Source: Ancylomarina sp. DW003
Lineage (GTDB): Bacteria > Bacteroidota > Bacteroidia > Bacteroidales > Marinifilaceae
Reading direction: 5' to 3'
Length of the DNA: 64,000 bases
Assembly: GCF_029029505.1 (NCBI RefSeq)
Contig: NZ_JAKJSD010000003.1
Location: 269,027-333,026, forward strand
Position numbers and translations under genes: made by a program. The notes beneath the pieces are model-generated. The model was not told where the DNA came from and did not search any database. It saw only the letters and a program-made list of their open reading frames with translations. Each line of letters opens with the position of its first letter. Position 1 is the stretch's first letter. Of this stretch, positions 1 through 9,394 are shown one piece after another.

Positions 1-70
1 GTTTTCCTCCTATTCTTCTGAATGCATAATCAAGTGCACAAATAGGCGGATCTAATTTATTTTCGCTCAT
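1..70 (-). CDS. HxlR-family transcriptional regulator, 5' fragment
   Basis: The reverse strand from 70 to 1 encodes 23 residues beginning MSENKLDPPICALDYAFRRI and continuing GGK, then runs off the window. A cysteine at residue 11 followed by an I-G-G-K motif is the typical N-terminus of HxlR/MarR-like winged-helix regulators, which sense electrophiles or redox changes through that cysteine (for example YodB and HypR). The gene is divergent from a nitroreductase, a classic regulator-target pairing for this family. Only the N-terminus is visible, so the DNA-binding domain itself cannot be checked. The family call rests on the motif and the neighbour. Confidence 0.72.
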   Translation of the reverse strand, partial: MSENKLDPPICALDYAFRRIGGK

Positions 71-151
71 ATCACAATTTGTATTAAATGTAAGTTTCTT
101 AAAATCAGCATTAGTATCTTAATGGGTACTATATATGTAAAAAGTATGTAC

Positions 152-182
152 TTGTTACAAAGGTATATATAAAATATATTTG
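152..182 (+). promoter_or_regulatory. Promoter for the nitroreductase gene
   Basis: TTG at 152-154 is followed after 20 bp by TATATTTG at 175-182, matching the Bacteroidota primary-sigma consensus. The predicted transcript starts near 189 and leaves a leader of about 105 nt before the ATG at 295. The element interleaves with the opposing promoter. Confidence 0.55.
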
Positions 183-188
183 CCCAAA
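158..188 (-). promoter_or_regulatory. Promoter for the HxlR-type gene (Bacteroidota type)
   Basis: Read on the minus strand, TTTG (188-185) is followed after 19 bp by TACCTTTG (165-158). This matches the Bacteroidota consensus TTTG - 19 to 21 bp - TANNTTTG. It overlaps the forward promoter of the nitroreductase, so one bound regulator could control both directions. Confidence 0.6.
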
Positions 189-294
189 CATTTTTAAATA
201 AGTCAGAATAAGACTAATAATATTTACTTGTGAGTTTAGGAAGTTTAAAAGATGTTAGATCCGATAATTTTAAATTCAAATAAATTAGATAGTT

Positions 295-963
295 ATGCAG
301 AATAAGAAAGAAGAAATTTTAAAAGCACATGCATACAGACGTGCAATTAAAGAGTTTGAAGTAGATCAGAAAATTTCCGAAGAGGATTTTAATTTTATCC
401 TTGAGGTTGGAAGACGTTCTCCTAGTTCTTTTGGATGGGAACCATGGAAGTTTATTGTAATTCAAAACATGGAGTTACGCGAGAAATTAATGGAGCCAAG
501 TTGGGGAGCACAAAAGCAATTGCCATCAGCTAGCCACTTTGTGATACTGTTGGCCAGAAAAGGTGACGAAATGCGTGTAGGATCAGATTATTTAAGTTAC
601 AAATCTAAAGAAGTAGATAAGTTGCCCGCTGATATTGAGGAAATGAAGCTAGGTTTTTTTAAAGGATTTATGGAAAATGAATTTGATTTAACTGATGATC
701 GTAAGATATTTGATTGGGCTTGCAAACAAGTTTATTTACCATTTGCAAATATGATGACCGCAGCAGCACAAATAGGAATAGATTCTTGTCCTATTGAAGG
801 TTTCGATAGAACAAAAGTTGAAGAAATATTGGCTTTGGAAAGTGTTGTAGATACAAATAAATTTGGAGTAGCTGCAATGCTTGCATTTGGCTACAAAAAA
901 GAAGATTCACCATTTCCGCAATCTCGTTTTCCAATGGAAGAGGTCGTGGAGTGGGTTAAATAA
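295..963 (+). CDS. Nitroreductase family protein (FMN-dependent)
   Basis: This 222-residue protein belongs to the nitroreductase superfamily, whose members use FMN and NAD(P)H to reduce quinones, nitro compounds or enones. The N-terminal A-Y-R-R-A motif (residues 13-17) and the S-P-S-S-F-G-W-E-P-W segment (42-51) are the usual phosphate- and flavin-binding signatures. A second conserved block near the C-terminus contains a G-F-D sequence and the R-F-P-M-E-E tail. Length is normal for NfsB-like enzymes. The gene diverges from an HxlR-type regulator, suggesting induction by electrophilic or oxidative stress. The true substrate cannot be read from sequence. It ends just before a strong bidirectional terminator. 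Confidence 0.88.
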   Translation: MQNKKEEILKAHAYRRAIKEFEVDQKISEEDFNFILEVGRRSPSSFGWEPWKFIVIQNMELREKLMEPSWGAQKQLPSASHFVILLARKGDEMRVGSDYLSYKSKEVDKLPADIEEMKLGFFKGFMENEFDLTDDRKIFDWACKQVYLPFANMMTAAAQIGIDSCPIEGFDRTKVEEILALESVVDTNKFGVAAMLAFGYKKEDSPFPQSRFPMEEVVEWVK

Positions 964-993
964 AGTAGAATTAACTTCTTATTTGTAAAGAAT

Positions 994-1029
994 AAAGCCG
1001 AATCTGAAGGGATTTTCAGATTCGGCTTT
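994..1029. terminator. Bidirectional terminator
   Basis: A perfect 15-bp stem (994-1008 with 1015-1029) encloses a 6-nt loop. It is flanked by A on the left and T on the right, so it can end the nitroreductase transcript on the plus strand and the tricorn-like protease transcript (stop at 1050) on the minus strand. Confidence 0.9.
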
Positions 1030-1049
1030 GTTAGATGTTTCTGCTTAAA

Positions 1050-4000
1050 TTAATTTTTAAGTGCAGGTGTAGAGAATGGAGGAGGTGTAATCTTTTTCTT
1101 TTCTTTTGGAAGACGAGAAAGCGCTTCTTTAATTGCGCGCTGTAATTGTGGGTCAATACCTTTGTTCAAGGATTTTGCATCCTGACGAACTTCAATAGTA
1201 GGTGAGATTCCTTTGTTCTCACCAACCCATTCATTCTTGTTAGGATCAAAAACAGCGTTGTCAGGAGCTGTAAGAGCACCACCATCAACTAAGCGATAAT
1301 GTACCGATGATTTTACCAAACCACCCCATGTACGAGCACCTACGACAGGTCCAATTTTCTGATGTTTGAAAACCCAAGGGAAGAAATCACCTCCTGAACC
1401 TGCAAGCTCATTAATTATCATGACCTTTGGTCCAACTATTCCAGCTGGTAGTCGAATTGGATCTCCATTTGGCACTTCATTGGTTAAGCATGCTCTTGTT
1501 TCACGTTTCATCAGGTCAACCATATAGTCGTCTAAAAGTCCACCACCGTTGAAACGCTCATCAATAACAGCTCCTTCTTTATCCTGTTGAGCAAAATAGT
1601 AACGATTAAAGGAAACAAAACCATTACTTGAAGTGTTTGGTACCCAAATATAGGCCAAACGTCCACCCGAAAGCTTATCAACTAGTCGACGATTGTCTTC
1701 AACCCAAGCTCTTTGGCGAAGAGCGCTTTCACTACGAATAGGTTTTACCGTAATTTTCCAGGCCCCTTTAAAATCAGATTTGTTATTGATATGCAGAACA
1801 GTTTGCTGACCTAATGTGCCATCTAAGGCCATATACGGATCTTGCTTATTGCTTATTTCTTTACCATTAACACCTACAATATAATTACCTTCTTCAACTT
1901 TCATTCCTGGTCGGTCTAAAGGGCTTGATAAGCCAGGATTCCAACTTTCAGAAGTGTAAATACGTTGTATCTTCCAATGCTTGCCATCGGCTTTTAAATC
2001 AGCTCCCAGTAAGCCAACTGATGGTCGATCAGTTTTAGGAAAATCACCACCAAAGACAAAACTATGTCCAACTGAAAGTTCGCCATTAACCTGATCAAGC
2101 ACATAATTTAAATCGCTGCGATGCTTAATGTAAGGCACAAGAGGTGTGTAACGTTTATAAACTTCGTTCCAATCTCTACCGTGCATATTAATGTCATAGA
2201 AATAATCACGTTGATAGCGCCATGCTTCTTCAAACATTTGGTTCCATTCAGCCAGTCTATTCAATTGCGTTTTTAATTTGATTTTAATAGCTTTTGCACT
2301 TTTCCCATTAGGGCCTTTGGTTCCTATCACTTTCCAGACAGGTCCCATTTTAGCTAACATTTTATTCCCATCTGCCGAAATTGATACACCTAGTACTCCT
2401 GAAACAAAATCTTTGGCCTTTCTCTCTTTTAATTCAAATTTATGGAGGTTTGAGCTTCTACCTTTGGTGCTGGCTTCAGCAATAAATACAACACCTTTAG
2501 GTCCGGTTAGTAGATAATTGTATTTAGCTTTAGGCATTGGCAAAGGAATAATCCGACGCTCAATACCATCAAAATCAATTTTCATTAAGCTATCTACCTT
2601 TTCCTTTGATTTTTTAGACTTTGCATCTTTCTTTTTCTCCTTAGATTCCTTTTTATCTTTTTTCTTAGCTACTTTTTCTTCATCGCTGCGAGGTTCAAAA
2701 GGCGAAGCATCTTTTTTATTCAGGTTAAGTATATATGCACCATAATTAGCAGCTTTAGCTCCCATTACCGATGTATTCACATATCCCGAGAGCAGAGCTA
2801 AGTCAGTACTTGCTAAAAAGTAAAGATGTTTTTCATCAGCATCCCAAGCAGGAGAGAAGGCATCGGCCATTTTATCTGTAACTGTTCGGACTCTACTATC
2901 AACAGAAGACCAAATACAAATACGACGGAAGTTATTAGCTCCTGACTTTGCGTAAGCCAACCATTTCGAATCTTTAGACCAGCTTAAGCCCAGGTCGCCA
3001 CGTTCAAAATTATTACCACCTACATCAATTGTTTTGATTGTTTTTGCTTCTATATCAATTAAGCGAATACGTACATCGTCATCGGTGAAAACGATATATT
3101 TTCCATCAGGAGACCATGCTGGTTCCCATGCCATTTTTGATTCACCTATAGATATTGTTTCAGGTTTTGACAAACCATCCTGGTTGGCAATCATCAATTG
3201 ATAACCTTTCCCGTTTACATCAGAAAACCAAGCAATTTTATCACCCTTTGGTGACCAAATAGGGGCACGTTCTGCAGCTTCTGAATTATTGGTTATATTT
3301 CTTGCATCACCATGTTCTACAGGAACTGTGAAAATTTCACCACGAGCGGACATTATAGCTCTTTTTCCTGTAGGTGATAAAGATGCTGATCTGACACGAG
3401 AACTCACATCTTCCCATTTGGTCGAAGCCCATGGGAAATCTCCTCTTAAGTTGAATTCAAGCTGGGTAATTTTTCCAGAAGCAAGATCGTAAGTGTGCAG
3501 ATAGCCATCTCTTTCGAAAACTAATTTTTCCTTATTACCTGAAAGTGACTTGATATCAATATCCTTGAATGTTGTAATTTGCTTTAGATCACTGGTTTTA
3601 GTGTTATACATCCAAATATTCATAGCCCAATCTCTATCGGAAAGGAAATAGATATTATTGCCTAACCAAAGAGGTTGAACATCGGTTGTAGATTCATTAG
3701 GGAGCAGTTTCTCGCTGGAATCTTCAAGATTTAAAATGATTAATGGTGTGTTTTGTCCACCACGATAAGCACGCCATTCCCAATCCCAACGGCGAACTTT
3801 ATCAATAACAATTTGCTTGCCATTGGCTGCAAAAGAAGCCTTAGTTCCCCATTGTGAATTTAGCATAGTCGAAACACCACCTTCTTTCGAAACAGTCCAC
3901 AAACGATCGAATCGGGAAGGAGCAGTTTCGCGAGTTGAAGCGTACAAAACTTTTTTACCATCAGGAGTCCAGCCACGAGCATTTGATGCAGCAGGATACC

Positions 4001-4322
4001 ATGTTAAGCGTTTTACATCACCTCCCTCTAAAGGAATAGTGTAAACAGCATTAACACCCGCACGGTTAGAAGTAAATGCAATGGTTTTACCATCTGGAGA
4101 AAAGTGAGGATCACTTTCAACGGCTGGTGTGCTGGTTAAACGTAGGGTTTGTTTACTGTTCATATCAGAAACCCATAAATCACCGGCATAAGTGTAGGCA
4201 ATGTGTGTTTTAGATAGTGTTGGCTGTCTCAGTAAGCGCGTTCCTTGCGCATGAGCATAGGCCGTAAGCATAATGAAACATACAAGAAACACATATAGTT
4301 TCTTTAAATAATTTTTATTCAT
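1050..4322 (-). CDS. Tricorn-like S41 family protease, exported
   Basis: This 1090-residue protein has a signal peptide (about 1-25, ending A-H-A-Q). WD40/TolB-like beta-propeller repeats follow, with many SPDGK/SWSPDGK motifs, to about residue 540. A PDZ-like segment lies at about 765-870 and an S41 tail-specific/tricorn protease core follows. The likely catalytic serine is S976 in A-G-S-G-G-D and the histidine H753 in V-G-H-S. The D-E-R-F-N-G-G-G segment near 921 is also typical of tricorn proteins. A very lysine-rich insert occupies about 544-574. Tricorn-type enzymes degrade peptides; the signal peptide places this one in the periplasm or at the surface. It stands alone with its own terminator. 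Confidence 0.88.
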   Translation of the reverse strand: MNKNYLKKLYVFLVCFIMLTAYAHAQGTRLLRQPTLSKTHIAYTYAGDLWVSDMNSKQTLRLTSTPAVESDPHFSPDGKTIAFTSNRAGVNAVYTIPLEGGDVKRLTWYPAASNARGWTPDGKKVLYASTRETAPSRFDRLWTVSKEGGVSTMLNSQWGTKASFAANGKQIVIDKVRRWDWEWRAYRGGQNTPLIILNLEDSSEKLLPNESTTDVQPLWLGNNIYFLSDRDWAMNIWMYNTKTSDLKQITTFKDIDIKSLSGNKEKLVFERDGYLHTYDLASGKITQLEFNLRGDFPWASTKWEDVSSRVRSASLSPTGKRAIMSARGEIFTVPVEHGDARNITNNSEAAERAPIWSPKGDKIAWFSDVNGKGYQLMIANQDGLSKPETISIGESKMAWEPAWSPDGKYIVFTDDDVRIRLIDIEAKTIKTIDVGGNNFERGDLGLSWSKDSKWLAYAKSGANNFRRICIWSSVDSRVRTVTDKMADAFSPAWDADEKHLYFLASTDLALLSGYVNTSVMGAKAANYGAYILNLNKKDASPFEPRSDEEKVAKKKDKKESKEKKKDAKSKKSKEKVDSLMKIDFDGIERRIIPLPMPKAKYNYLLTGPKGVVFIAEASTKGRSSNLHKFELKERKAKDFVSGVLGVSISADGNKMLAKMGPVWKVIGTKGPNGKSAKAIKIKLKTQLNRLAEWNQMFEEAWRYQRDYFYDINMHGRDWNEVYKRYTPLVPYIKHRSDLNYVLDQVNGELSVGHSFVFGGDFPKTDRPSVGLLGADLKADGKHWKIQRIYTSESWNPGLSSPLDRPGMKVEEGNYIVGVNGKEISNKQDPYMALDGTLGQQTVLHINNKSDFKGAWKITVKPIRSESALRQRAWVEDNRRLVDKLSGGRLAYIWVPNTSSNGFVSFNRYYFAQQDKEGAVIDERFNGGGLLDDYMVDLMKRETRACLTNEVPNGDPIRLPAGIVGPKVMIINELAGSGGDFFPWVFKHQKIGPVVGARTWGGLVKSSVHYRLVDGGALTAPDNAVFDPNKNEWVGENKGISPTIEVRQDAKSLNKGIDPQLQRAIKEALSRLPKEKKKITPPPFSTPALKN

Positions 4323-4630
4323 GAGTTTGTATTTTGGTTTATTATATAATTCTATTCATTGTCAAAATATCTATTAGACATAAACTTTGATCAAAAGGTT
4401 ACATGTTTTTTCTGATACAGCCAAATTTCTAAAAATTAGTTTAAGCTTACCAAACAGAAAACCAAATTTATGAAAATTAACGAATGAAGACTAATTTGCT
4501 GAGATGTAATTGTTTCGGGTATGGCATATTGCAGAAGGTATAAATTTTCGCTCTCATGATGCAGAGTGACATGTATATTATGTCTATATTCAATCCTAAA
4601 TAAAAACGAAACAGATAAAAAGAAATAACA
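4323..4630. other. Divergent intergenic region
   Basis: About 308 bp separates the divergent tricorn-like gene and the helical protein gene. It is AT-rich. One CAAATTTA at 4463-4470 fits a minus-strand -7 element, but I see no matching -33. I find no convincing gene here. Confidence 0.4.
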
Positions 4631-5347
4631 ATGGGAGAACAGATTGTAAACAAATGTAAGGCCAAGGAAGTTCAAAATATTGCACAGAATATTCTCATGG
4701 AGATTAAAAAGAAAGATTGGTCGTCAGATACATTTATTACAATATTAAGCCAAAGAATAGAAGAGGAAAATGAGATATTAACTCAGACTATTGGCCAATT
4801 GGGAAGGGGAGAGTTTACCGAGGAACTAGCAGCGAAGGATGCTATTTTTGACAGAGATTTTATATGCCTGGAACAATTTGTAGAAGCCAACTTATATATG
4901 AGAGATAAAGAGGTTGCCGCTAATGCCAAGGAAGTATGGAAGGTATTTGCTGTTAATGATCCAAAACTTTATATACAGAGCTACGAATCTCAGATTTTGT
5001 CTTTTAATTCATTAATAAAGGAATTAGATAGTGAAGCAATAAAACCATTATTAAAATCATTGGTTGGTGTATCAGATTGTCTCGATTTGGTAAAGTCATC
5101 GGCAAAAGAATTGGCTGAAACTTACCAAAAAATGAAACAAGTCAGTGATGAGCAAATGGAGCTGATAGCGCCTATGGCACAACAAAAATTGTTACGTGAA
5201 ATTATAAACAATGATCTGTTGCCGTATTTATGTGTGATGGCAAATGTAAATAAAGATGTTTATGGTGGTATAAAGCATGCTGTTGATGGGTATATTGAAG
5301 ATTTAAACTTCAAAGTTCGAACCAGAACATCATGTACAAGTAATTAA
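4631..5347 (+). CDS. All-helical protein of unknown function
   Basis: The 238-residue product has no signal peptide and no membrane segment. It looks entirely alpha-helical, with long amphipathic heptad-like stretches (for example about residues 145-185), and it has no catalytic motif that I recognise. Its length and character recall small helical families restricted to Bacteroidota, such as DUF6261, but I cannot confirm membership. The gene is monocistronic, with a divergent neighbour upstream and a strong terminator downstream at 5391-5423. The reading frame is long, has normal codon use and starts from a clear ATG, so I accept it as real. Confidence 0.75.
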   Translation: MGEQIVNKCKAKEVQNIAQNILMEIKKKDWSSDTFITILSQRIEEENEILTQTIGQLGRGEFTEELAAKDAIFDRDFICLEQFVEANLYMRDKEVAANAKEVWKVFAVNDPKLYIQSYESQILSFNSLIKELDSEAIKPLLKSLVGVSDCLDLVKSSAKELAETYQKMKQVSDEQMELIAPMAQQKLLREIINNDLLPYLCVMANVNKDVYGGIKHAVDGYIEDLNFKVRTRTSCTSN

Positions 5348-5390
5348 AAATAAGTGTCGAAAGCTACTCGATATAATTTATCAACATATG

Positions 5391-5423
5391 AAAGCGAGCT
5401 TAAATTTTATTTAAGCTCGCTTT
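5391..5423. terminator. Bidirectional terminator
   Basis: A perfect 14-bp stem (5391-5404 with 5410-5423) with a 5-nt loop and flanking A and T tracts lies between two convergent genes. It serves the helical protein gene on the plus strand and the DUF3857 gene (stop at 5438) on the minus strand. Confidence 0.92.
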
Positions 5424-5437
5424 TTGTATTTCTCAAC

Positions 5438-7363
5438 CTAGACTCCTTCAGGTTTAGTTTTTAAAATCAATTTTGCATTGTCTGCTCTGGCAACTGATTT
5501 AAAGAATTTTCTAAGAGCCTCGTATTTATCAGGAGTGAATTCACCTTTGTGTCTTTGATAGTTTCTTATAAAGGTCACTTTATTATCTTTCACTACAATT
5601 TGAGAATCATACTTACCAAACTCAGTATCCAGACTAACTGTCTTAGGCTGTCTTTCAACCATCAGGTTATCTGGCAATGTATAGATAATTGTATCTGAAT
5701 CGATATAAGGATAATCGAGAATTATAGGTGTTTTGCGTTCTTTTAATTTTTTAGGGATATAAGTTGACTTGTTTAATATATTAAGAGGCAGAAATAAACG
5801 TTCTCCTGCCTTTGACAAGTAATTTTTGATATTTAGCTCCAGTTCCAACTTCGACTCCGGAATACTTTTTTTATCCTGTTCTATTAATAACTTGTCAATT
5901 TTAAAATCTGAGAGTTTAATGCTTTTGTAAAGAGCCTTCTTTTGATCTTCCAAACCATCGTAATATATACTTCTCAAATTTTCGTATTGTAAGCCGGTAT
6001 ATTTAGTTCTTATCATAGCTTTGGTGCTACCGTCTTCTGCAATAAATACTTCTGCATTCCTAAATTGAGTGTTTTCTTTGGCTGTATAAACAGGCGTATG
6101 AATTAATTGTCCGCCATCTTCTTTGATAATCAAAACATCTCTATCGTTTGTGAAACTACCTAAAAAGCCGCAGGCCTGTTGCTGGGAAGTACATTCTAAC
6201 CAAATAGAATCCTGAGCCAAAGGCACCATTAGTATTGCATGATTAAATTGATTCTTGACAAAATCCTTATCAAAATGATGTTTACCACTACCAGCTTTGA
6301 CTAAAGTATAGTTAGAATATATACCTACAACTTTTAATAAGGCCTTCATATAATTGGCTAAAGCTTTACAATCTCCATAGCCAAGCTTATCAACCGTTTC
6401 AGCAGGGAAGGGTTGCCAACCACCTATTCCCAATTGAATACTTACATAGCGAGTTTTTGACTGCATGTATTGATACAGAACTTCAATTTTTTCTCTATCC
6501 GTTTTGCAATCTGCTACTAACTCTCCAATTTCTTCAATTGTTGTTTCCGGTAGTTTAATTCTGTCTTTACTCAAGTCTTTCATCCATTTGCCAAAATTCA
6601 GCCAGGTATCCTGAGAACCTTTAAAACCTTCCATTTCAAAATCTACCGGTGCACATACAACACGAGATACAAAGTGTTGGAAATCCGGAGAGAATGGCTC
6701 TGATTTAAAAGCTTTGATATTATTTACCTTCCACTTGTATGTTTTTATGCCATCTACAGTGCTTTCATCATATTCTCCTTCAAAATTATAGGTTTTACTT
6801 CTTAGTTTTAAGTTTTCAGGGATTTTGACTATAAACTCGGCATTTTCTACTGATCTGTTATAACCATTTATAGCAAACCATTCCGGATAGCTTAATATGC
6901 CATCGAATTCCCGTTCATATTCATATTCTATAGTATAGGGGTAGTTGTTCTGTTGAGCTTCGTAATATTTTACTCTGTTATCATCAAACAGTGTTCCTCC
7001 GGATGTAGCAGAATAATCTTTGATATCAGAGCTTTTAATCTTTTTGACGAGTTTACCTTCAGCATCGTAGATCCAAATTTTAAAATTCTTTAATGACAAT
7101 AGTTTATCATAGCTAACTGTCTTTTTTGAGGCATATGCGCCATTTTTATTCAATATTGTAAGTACCTGATGATTTTTAATTGTGGCTTTACTAATTGATT
7201 CGACAGTAAAAAGGCTTTTATCCAAGCGAGTGACCACAGAAGCATTCTTTTTTAATTCGTCGCTTATGCTTGATACAGGATATTTAATAACGTCCTTTTT
7301 TGCCAAAAGACTATTTGAAATTGTCAATAAAATGGCTAGAAGCAGAGTGTATGTTTTATTCAT
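5438..7363 (-). CDS. DUF3857 and transglutaminase-like domain protein, catalytic residues present
   Basis: This 641-residue exported protein has a signal peptide (1-21), a DUF3857 beta-rich domain (about 50-230) and a transglutaminase-like papain-fold domain (about 270-400). A C-terminal beta-rich DUF3858-type region follows. The catalytic cysteine is C332 in G-Y-G-D-C-K-A, and the histidine is H375 in F-N-H-A-I. The third residue of the triad is normally Asp and appears as Glu (E390 in W-L-E-C-T). Such proteins are common in Bacteroidota, but their substrates are unknown. The gene lies 57 bp downstream of a paralogue and is probably co-transcribed with it. Confidence 0.87.
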   Translation of the reverse strand: MNKTYTLLLAILLTISNSLLAKKDVIKYPVSSISDELKKNASVVTRLDKSLFTVESISKATIKNHQVLTILNKNGAYASKKTVSYDKLLSLKNFKIWIYDAEGKLVKKIKSSDIKDYSATSGGTLFDDNRVKYYEAQQNNYPYTIEYEYEREFDGILSYPEWFAINGYNRSVENAEFIVKIPENLKLRSKTYNFEGEYDESTVDGIKTYKWKVNNIKAFKSEPFSPDFQHFVSRVVCAPVDFEMEGFKGSQDTWLNFGKWMKDLSKDRIKLPETTIEEIGELVADCKTDREKIEVLYQYMQSKTRYVSIQLGIGGWQPFPAETVDKLGYGDCKALANYMKALLKVVGIYSNYTLVKAGSGKHHFDKDFVKNQFNHAILMVPLAQDSIWLECTSQQQACGFLGSFTNDRDVLIIKEDGGQLIHTPVYTAKENTQFRNAEVFIAEDGSTKAMIRTKYTGLQYENLRSIYYDGLEDQKKALYKSIKLSDFKIDKLLIEQDKKSIPESKLELELNIKNYLSKAGERLFLPLNILNKSTYIPKKLKERKTPIILDYPYIDSDTIIYTLPDNLMVERQPKTVSLDTEFGKYDSQIVVKDNKVTFIRNYQRHKGEFTPDKYEALRKFFKSVARADNAKLILKTKPEGV

Positions 7364-7420
7364 ATATAATGAAACTTTATTGTGTAAATACCTGGAAATG
7401 AAAATTCAGCCTTATGGAAA

Positions 7421-9394
7421 TTATGAGTTTCTTTTTAAAACAATCATTTCAGCTTGTTTAGCAATAATATGCTTGTAAAACTCCTTTAGATAAGGGTATT
7501 CATTAAAAGCAAAAAATGGTTTTGTGATTTTTAAGCGACTCATTAGTATGATTTTTCCATTCATTTGCTGAATAGAATACATATAAGAGCCCGCCTTATT
7601 AGGTAAGGCAATACGACAATTTTCAGGTTTTGATTCTAAACTGCAATCTTCAGGAATACTAATTTCCAAACTATAAATTTCATCGTAAGAGTGTCCATAA
7701 TCTACAGGATACTTACGTTCCTCAAGCGTAAATGGATTTTTCGTAGTTTGTTCATAAAGCATTGGGTTTAGATAAATTAAATCACCTGTATCATCTATCT
7801 TATCAATAATCTCAACTTCCGATTTGGTTTGTAAAGTCTTTTCGATATCATTTTGATTAATGATTTCAAATTCTTCAAGTGTTAATCCTTGATTGTCTTC
7901 TTCTAAATCAGATTTAATTTCATCATTGGTTTTATCTTCAAACTGTCTGCGAAGTCGAAGTGCTGCATACCCTTGGTGCGAATTTATAATCTCGCCAGTT
8001 AACTCCCCATCATTATTCAAAACCAGCTTACTGTTCGTTGCATGCCTATAAGGCAGCTTAGGCTCTAAGTTTATCCAGCGGGTTCCATTTGCCGAGACTA
8101 ATCTTCCTTGTCCGTTAATACATCTAAAAGGTAGCATTTTACAAGAACACAGTGGTTCTGTGGCGTCTAAAAGCATTTCTTTATCATCAATTTTAATCAT
8201 TCCCACCACATAATTAAATTTGGTTAGATTGGGTTGAGCAGGGAAAATCATACCATTCGATCTAGTACTTAAAATAACCGGATTAGCATTTAAACCTAGT
8301 TTTTTTAGCAGTAATACAAGCATTAGATTAATATCCGCTACATTTCCAGTTTTTTCTTTAAAAGCAGCTCTCAAGCTTGTGTTTACATACTTAGCGTTGT
8401 AATCGTTCCATTTCATATGACTTTTTATGAAACTGAAGGCAAGATTCATTTTATCTACATCGTTTTTTGCTTCTGAATTTATTTTTGTGACAATATTCTT
8501 AAGAAAATTACCACCCTTTAACTGAACGCCAAAATGCTGATGTTCGAGAAGTTCTTTATTAATTTTTTCCCAAGTGTTAGTGTAGTTTTTATAAGCACCT
8601 TTGTATTGTTGAATACCACCTAGTTCAAATTCAATAGCAGAAAGGAAGTTTTTCGAAGTCGTCATATAGGGTTCTTTCTTAAACGCAGGTGCGCCTGAAA
8701 CAACCCACCGGAACTTTTCTATAGAATATGTGTCTTTGTTTGGAAGGGTTCCAATACCATAATCTTTATCAGCAACAGTAAAGTTTAAATACCCTTTGGA
8801 TAATTGCTTGTAATGAAAGAATTCAGGAATACGCACACGGTATTCACTCCATTTTACAGGTATTTTCTTTTGAAAACGCCAGGTGCGTAAGTTAAAAAAA
8901 TAATTCGATCGAATACTGTAAGAGTATTCTATAACAGAGCCTACTTTTACATTCGGTAAGGTTAGCTTATAGGTTTGAATGTATTTTGAACTTTCTTCAA
9001 TAAATTTTCCATCCGATTTGAGTTTACTTTTAACGATTTTACCATTTTCAAGATTATAACTTACTGCTTTGAGACTAGATAAGTTATCACCTTTTTTACG
9101 TAAAGGGATATCGAAATTAGCCCAATCCAGACCCTCTTTTTTTAATACCTTAATTCGAATAACACGACTAAATGTCATTTCGAAGCCATTATTACTCGTA
9201 TAGGGAATATCTGTAATTCCATAGTCGCATAAGATAACAGCAGATGCTGTACTGTCTGGTTGATAGGTTGTCATTTCCATTTCGTCCATACTGACTTTCC
9301 CATATTTAATGGGTGCTTTTTCTGCAAAAGTTTGTGTGGTAATTAATAGTAAGACAAAAGCTGTAATGCCAATATTGCTTAACAAATGTTTCAT
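7421..9394 (-). CDS. DUF3857 protein with degenerate transglutaminase domain
   Basis: This 657-residue paralogue of the downstream gene has the same layout: signal peptide (1-24), DUF3857 region (about 60-250), transglutaminase-like region (about 280-415) and a beta-rich C-terminus. In the motif that should carry the nucleophile it reads K-T-G-N-V-A-D-I-N (around V352), with no cysteine. The histidine position is tyrosine (Y395 in F-N-Y-V-V), while the aspartate region (L-L-D-A-T, D410) is kept. It should therefore be catalytically inactive as a cysteine enzyme. It is first in a two-gene operon with the intact paralogue and may act as a partner or binding subunit. Confidence 0.85.
   Translation of the reverse strand: MKHLLSNIGITAFVLLLITTQTFAEKAPIKYGKVSMDEMEMTTYQPDSTASAVILCDYGITDIPYTSNNGFEMTFSRVIRIKVLKKEGLDWANFDIPLRKKGDNLSSLKAVSYNLENGKIVKSKLKSDGKFIEESSKYIQTYKLTLPNVKVGSVIEYSYSIRSNYFFNLRTWRFQKKIPVKWSEYRVRIPEFFHYKQLSKGYLNFTVADKDYGIGTLPNKDTYSIEKFRWVVSGAPAFKKEPYMTTSKNFLSAIEFELGGIQQYKGAYKNYTNTWEKINKELLEHQHFGVQLKGGNFLKNIVTKINSEAKNDVDKMNLAFSFIKSHMKWNDYNAKYVNTSLRAAFKEKTGNVADINLMLVLLLKKLGLNANPVILSTRSNGMIFPAQPNLTKFNYVVGMIKIDDKEMLLDATEPLCSCKMLPFRCINGQGRLVSANGTRWINLEPKLPYRHATNSKLVLNNDGELTGEIINSHQGYAALRLRRQFEDKTNDEIKSDLEEDNQGLTLEEFEIINQNDIEKTLQTKSEVEIIDKIDDTGDLIYLNPMLYEQTTKNPFTLEERKYPVDYGHSYDEIYSLEISIPEDCSLESKPENCRIALPNKAGSYMYSIQQMNGKIILMSRLKITKPFFAFNEYPYLKEFYKHIIAKQAEMIVLKRNS

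Noticed and set aside
2278..4044. Forward-strand open frames of 65-80 codons opposite the tricorn-like gene.
   Set aside because: They are mirror frames of a strong coding gene, with no family similarity or start context.
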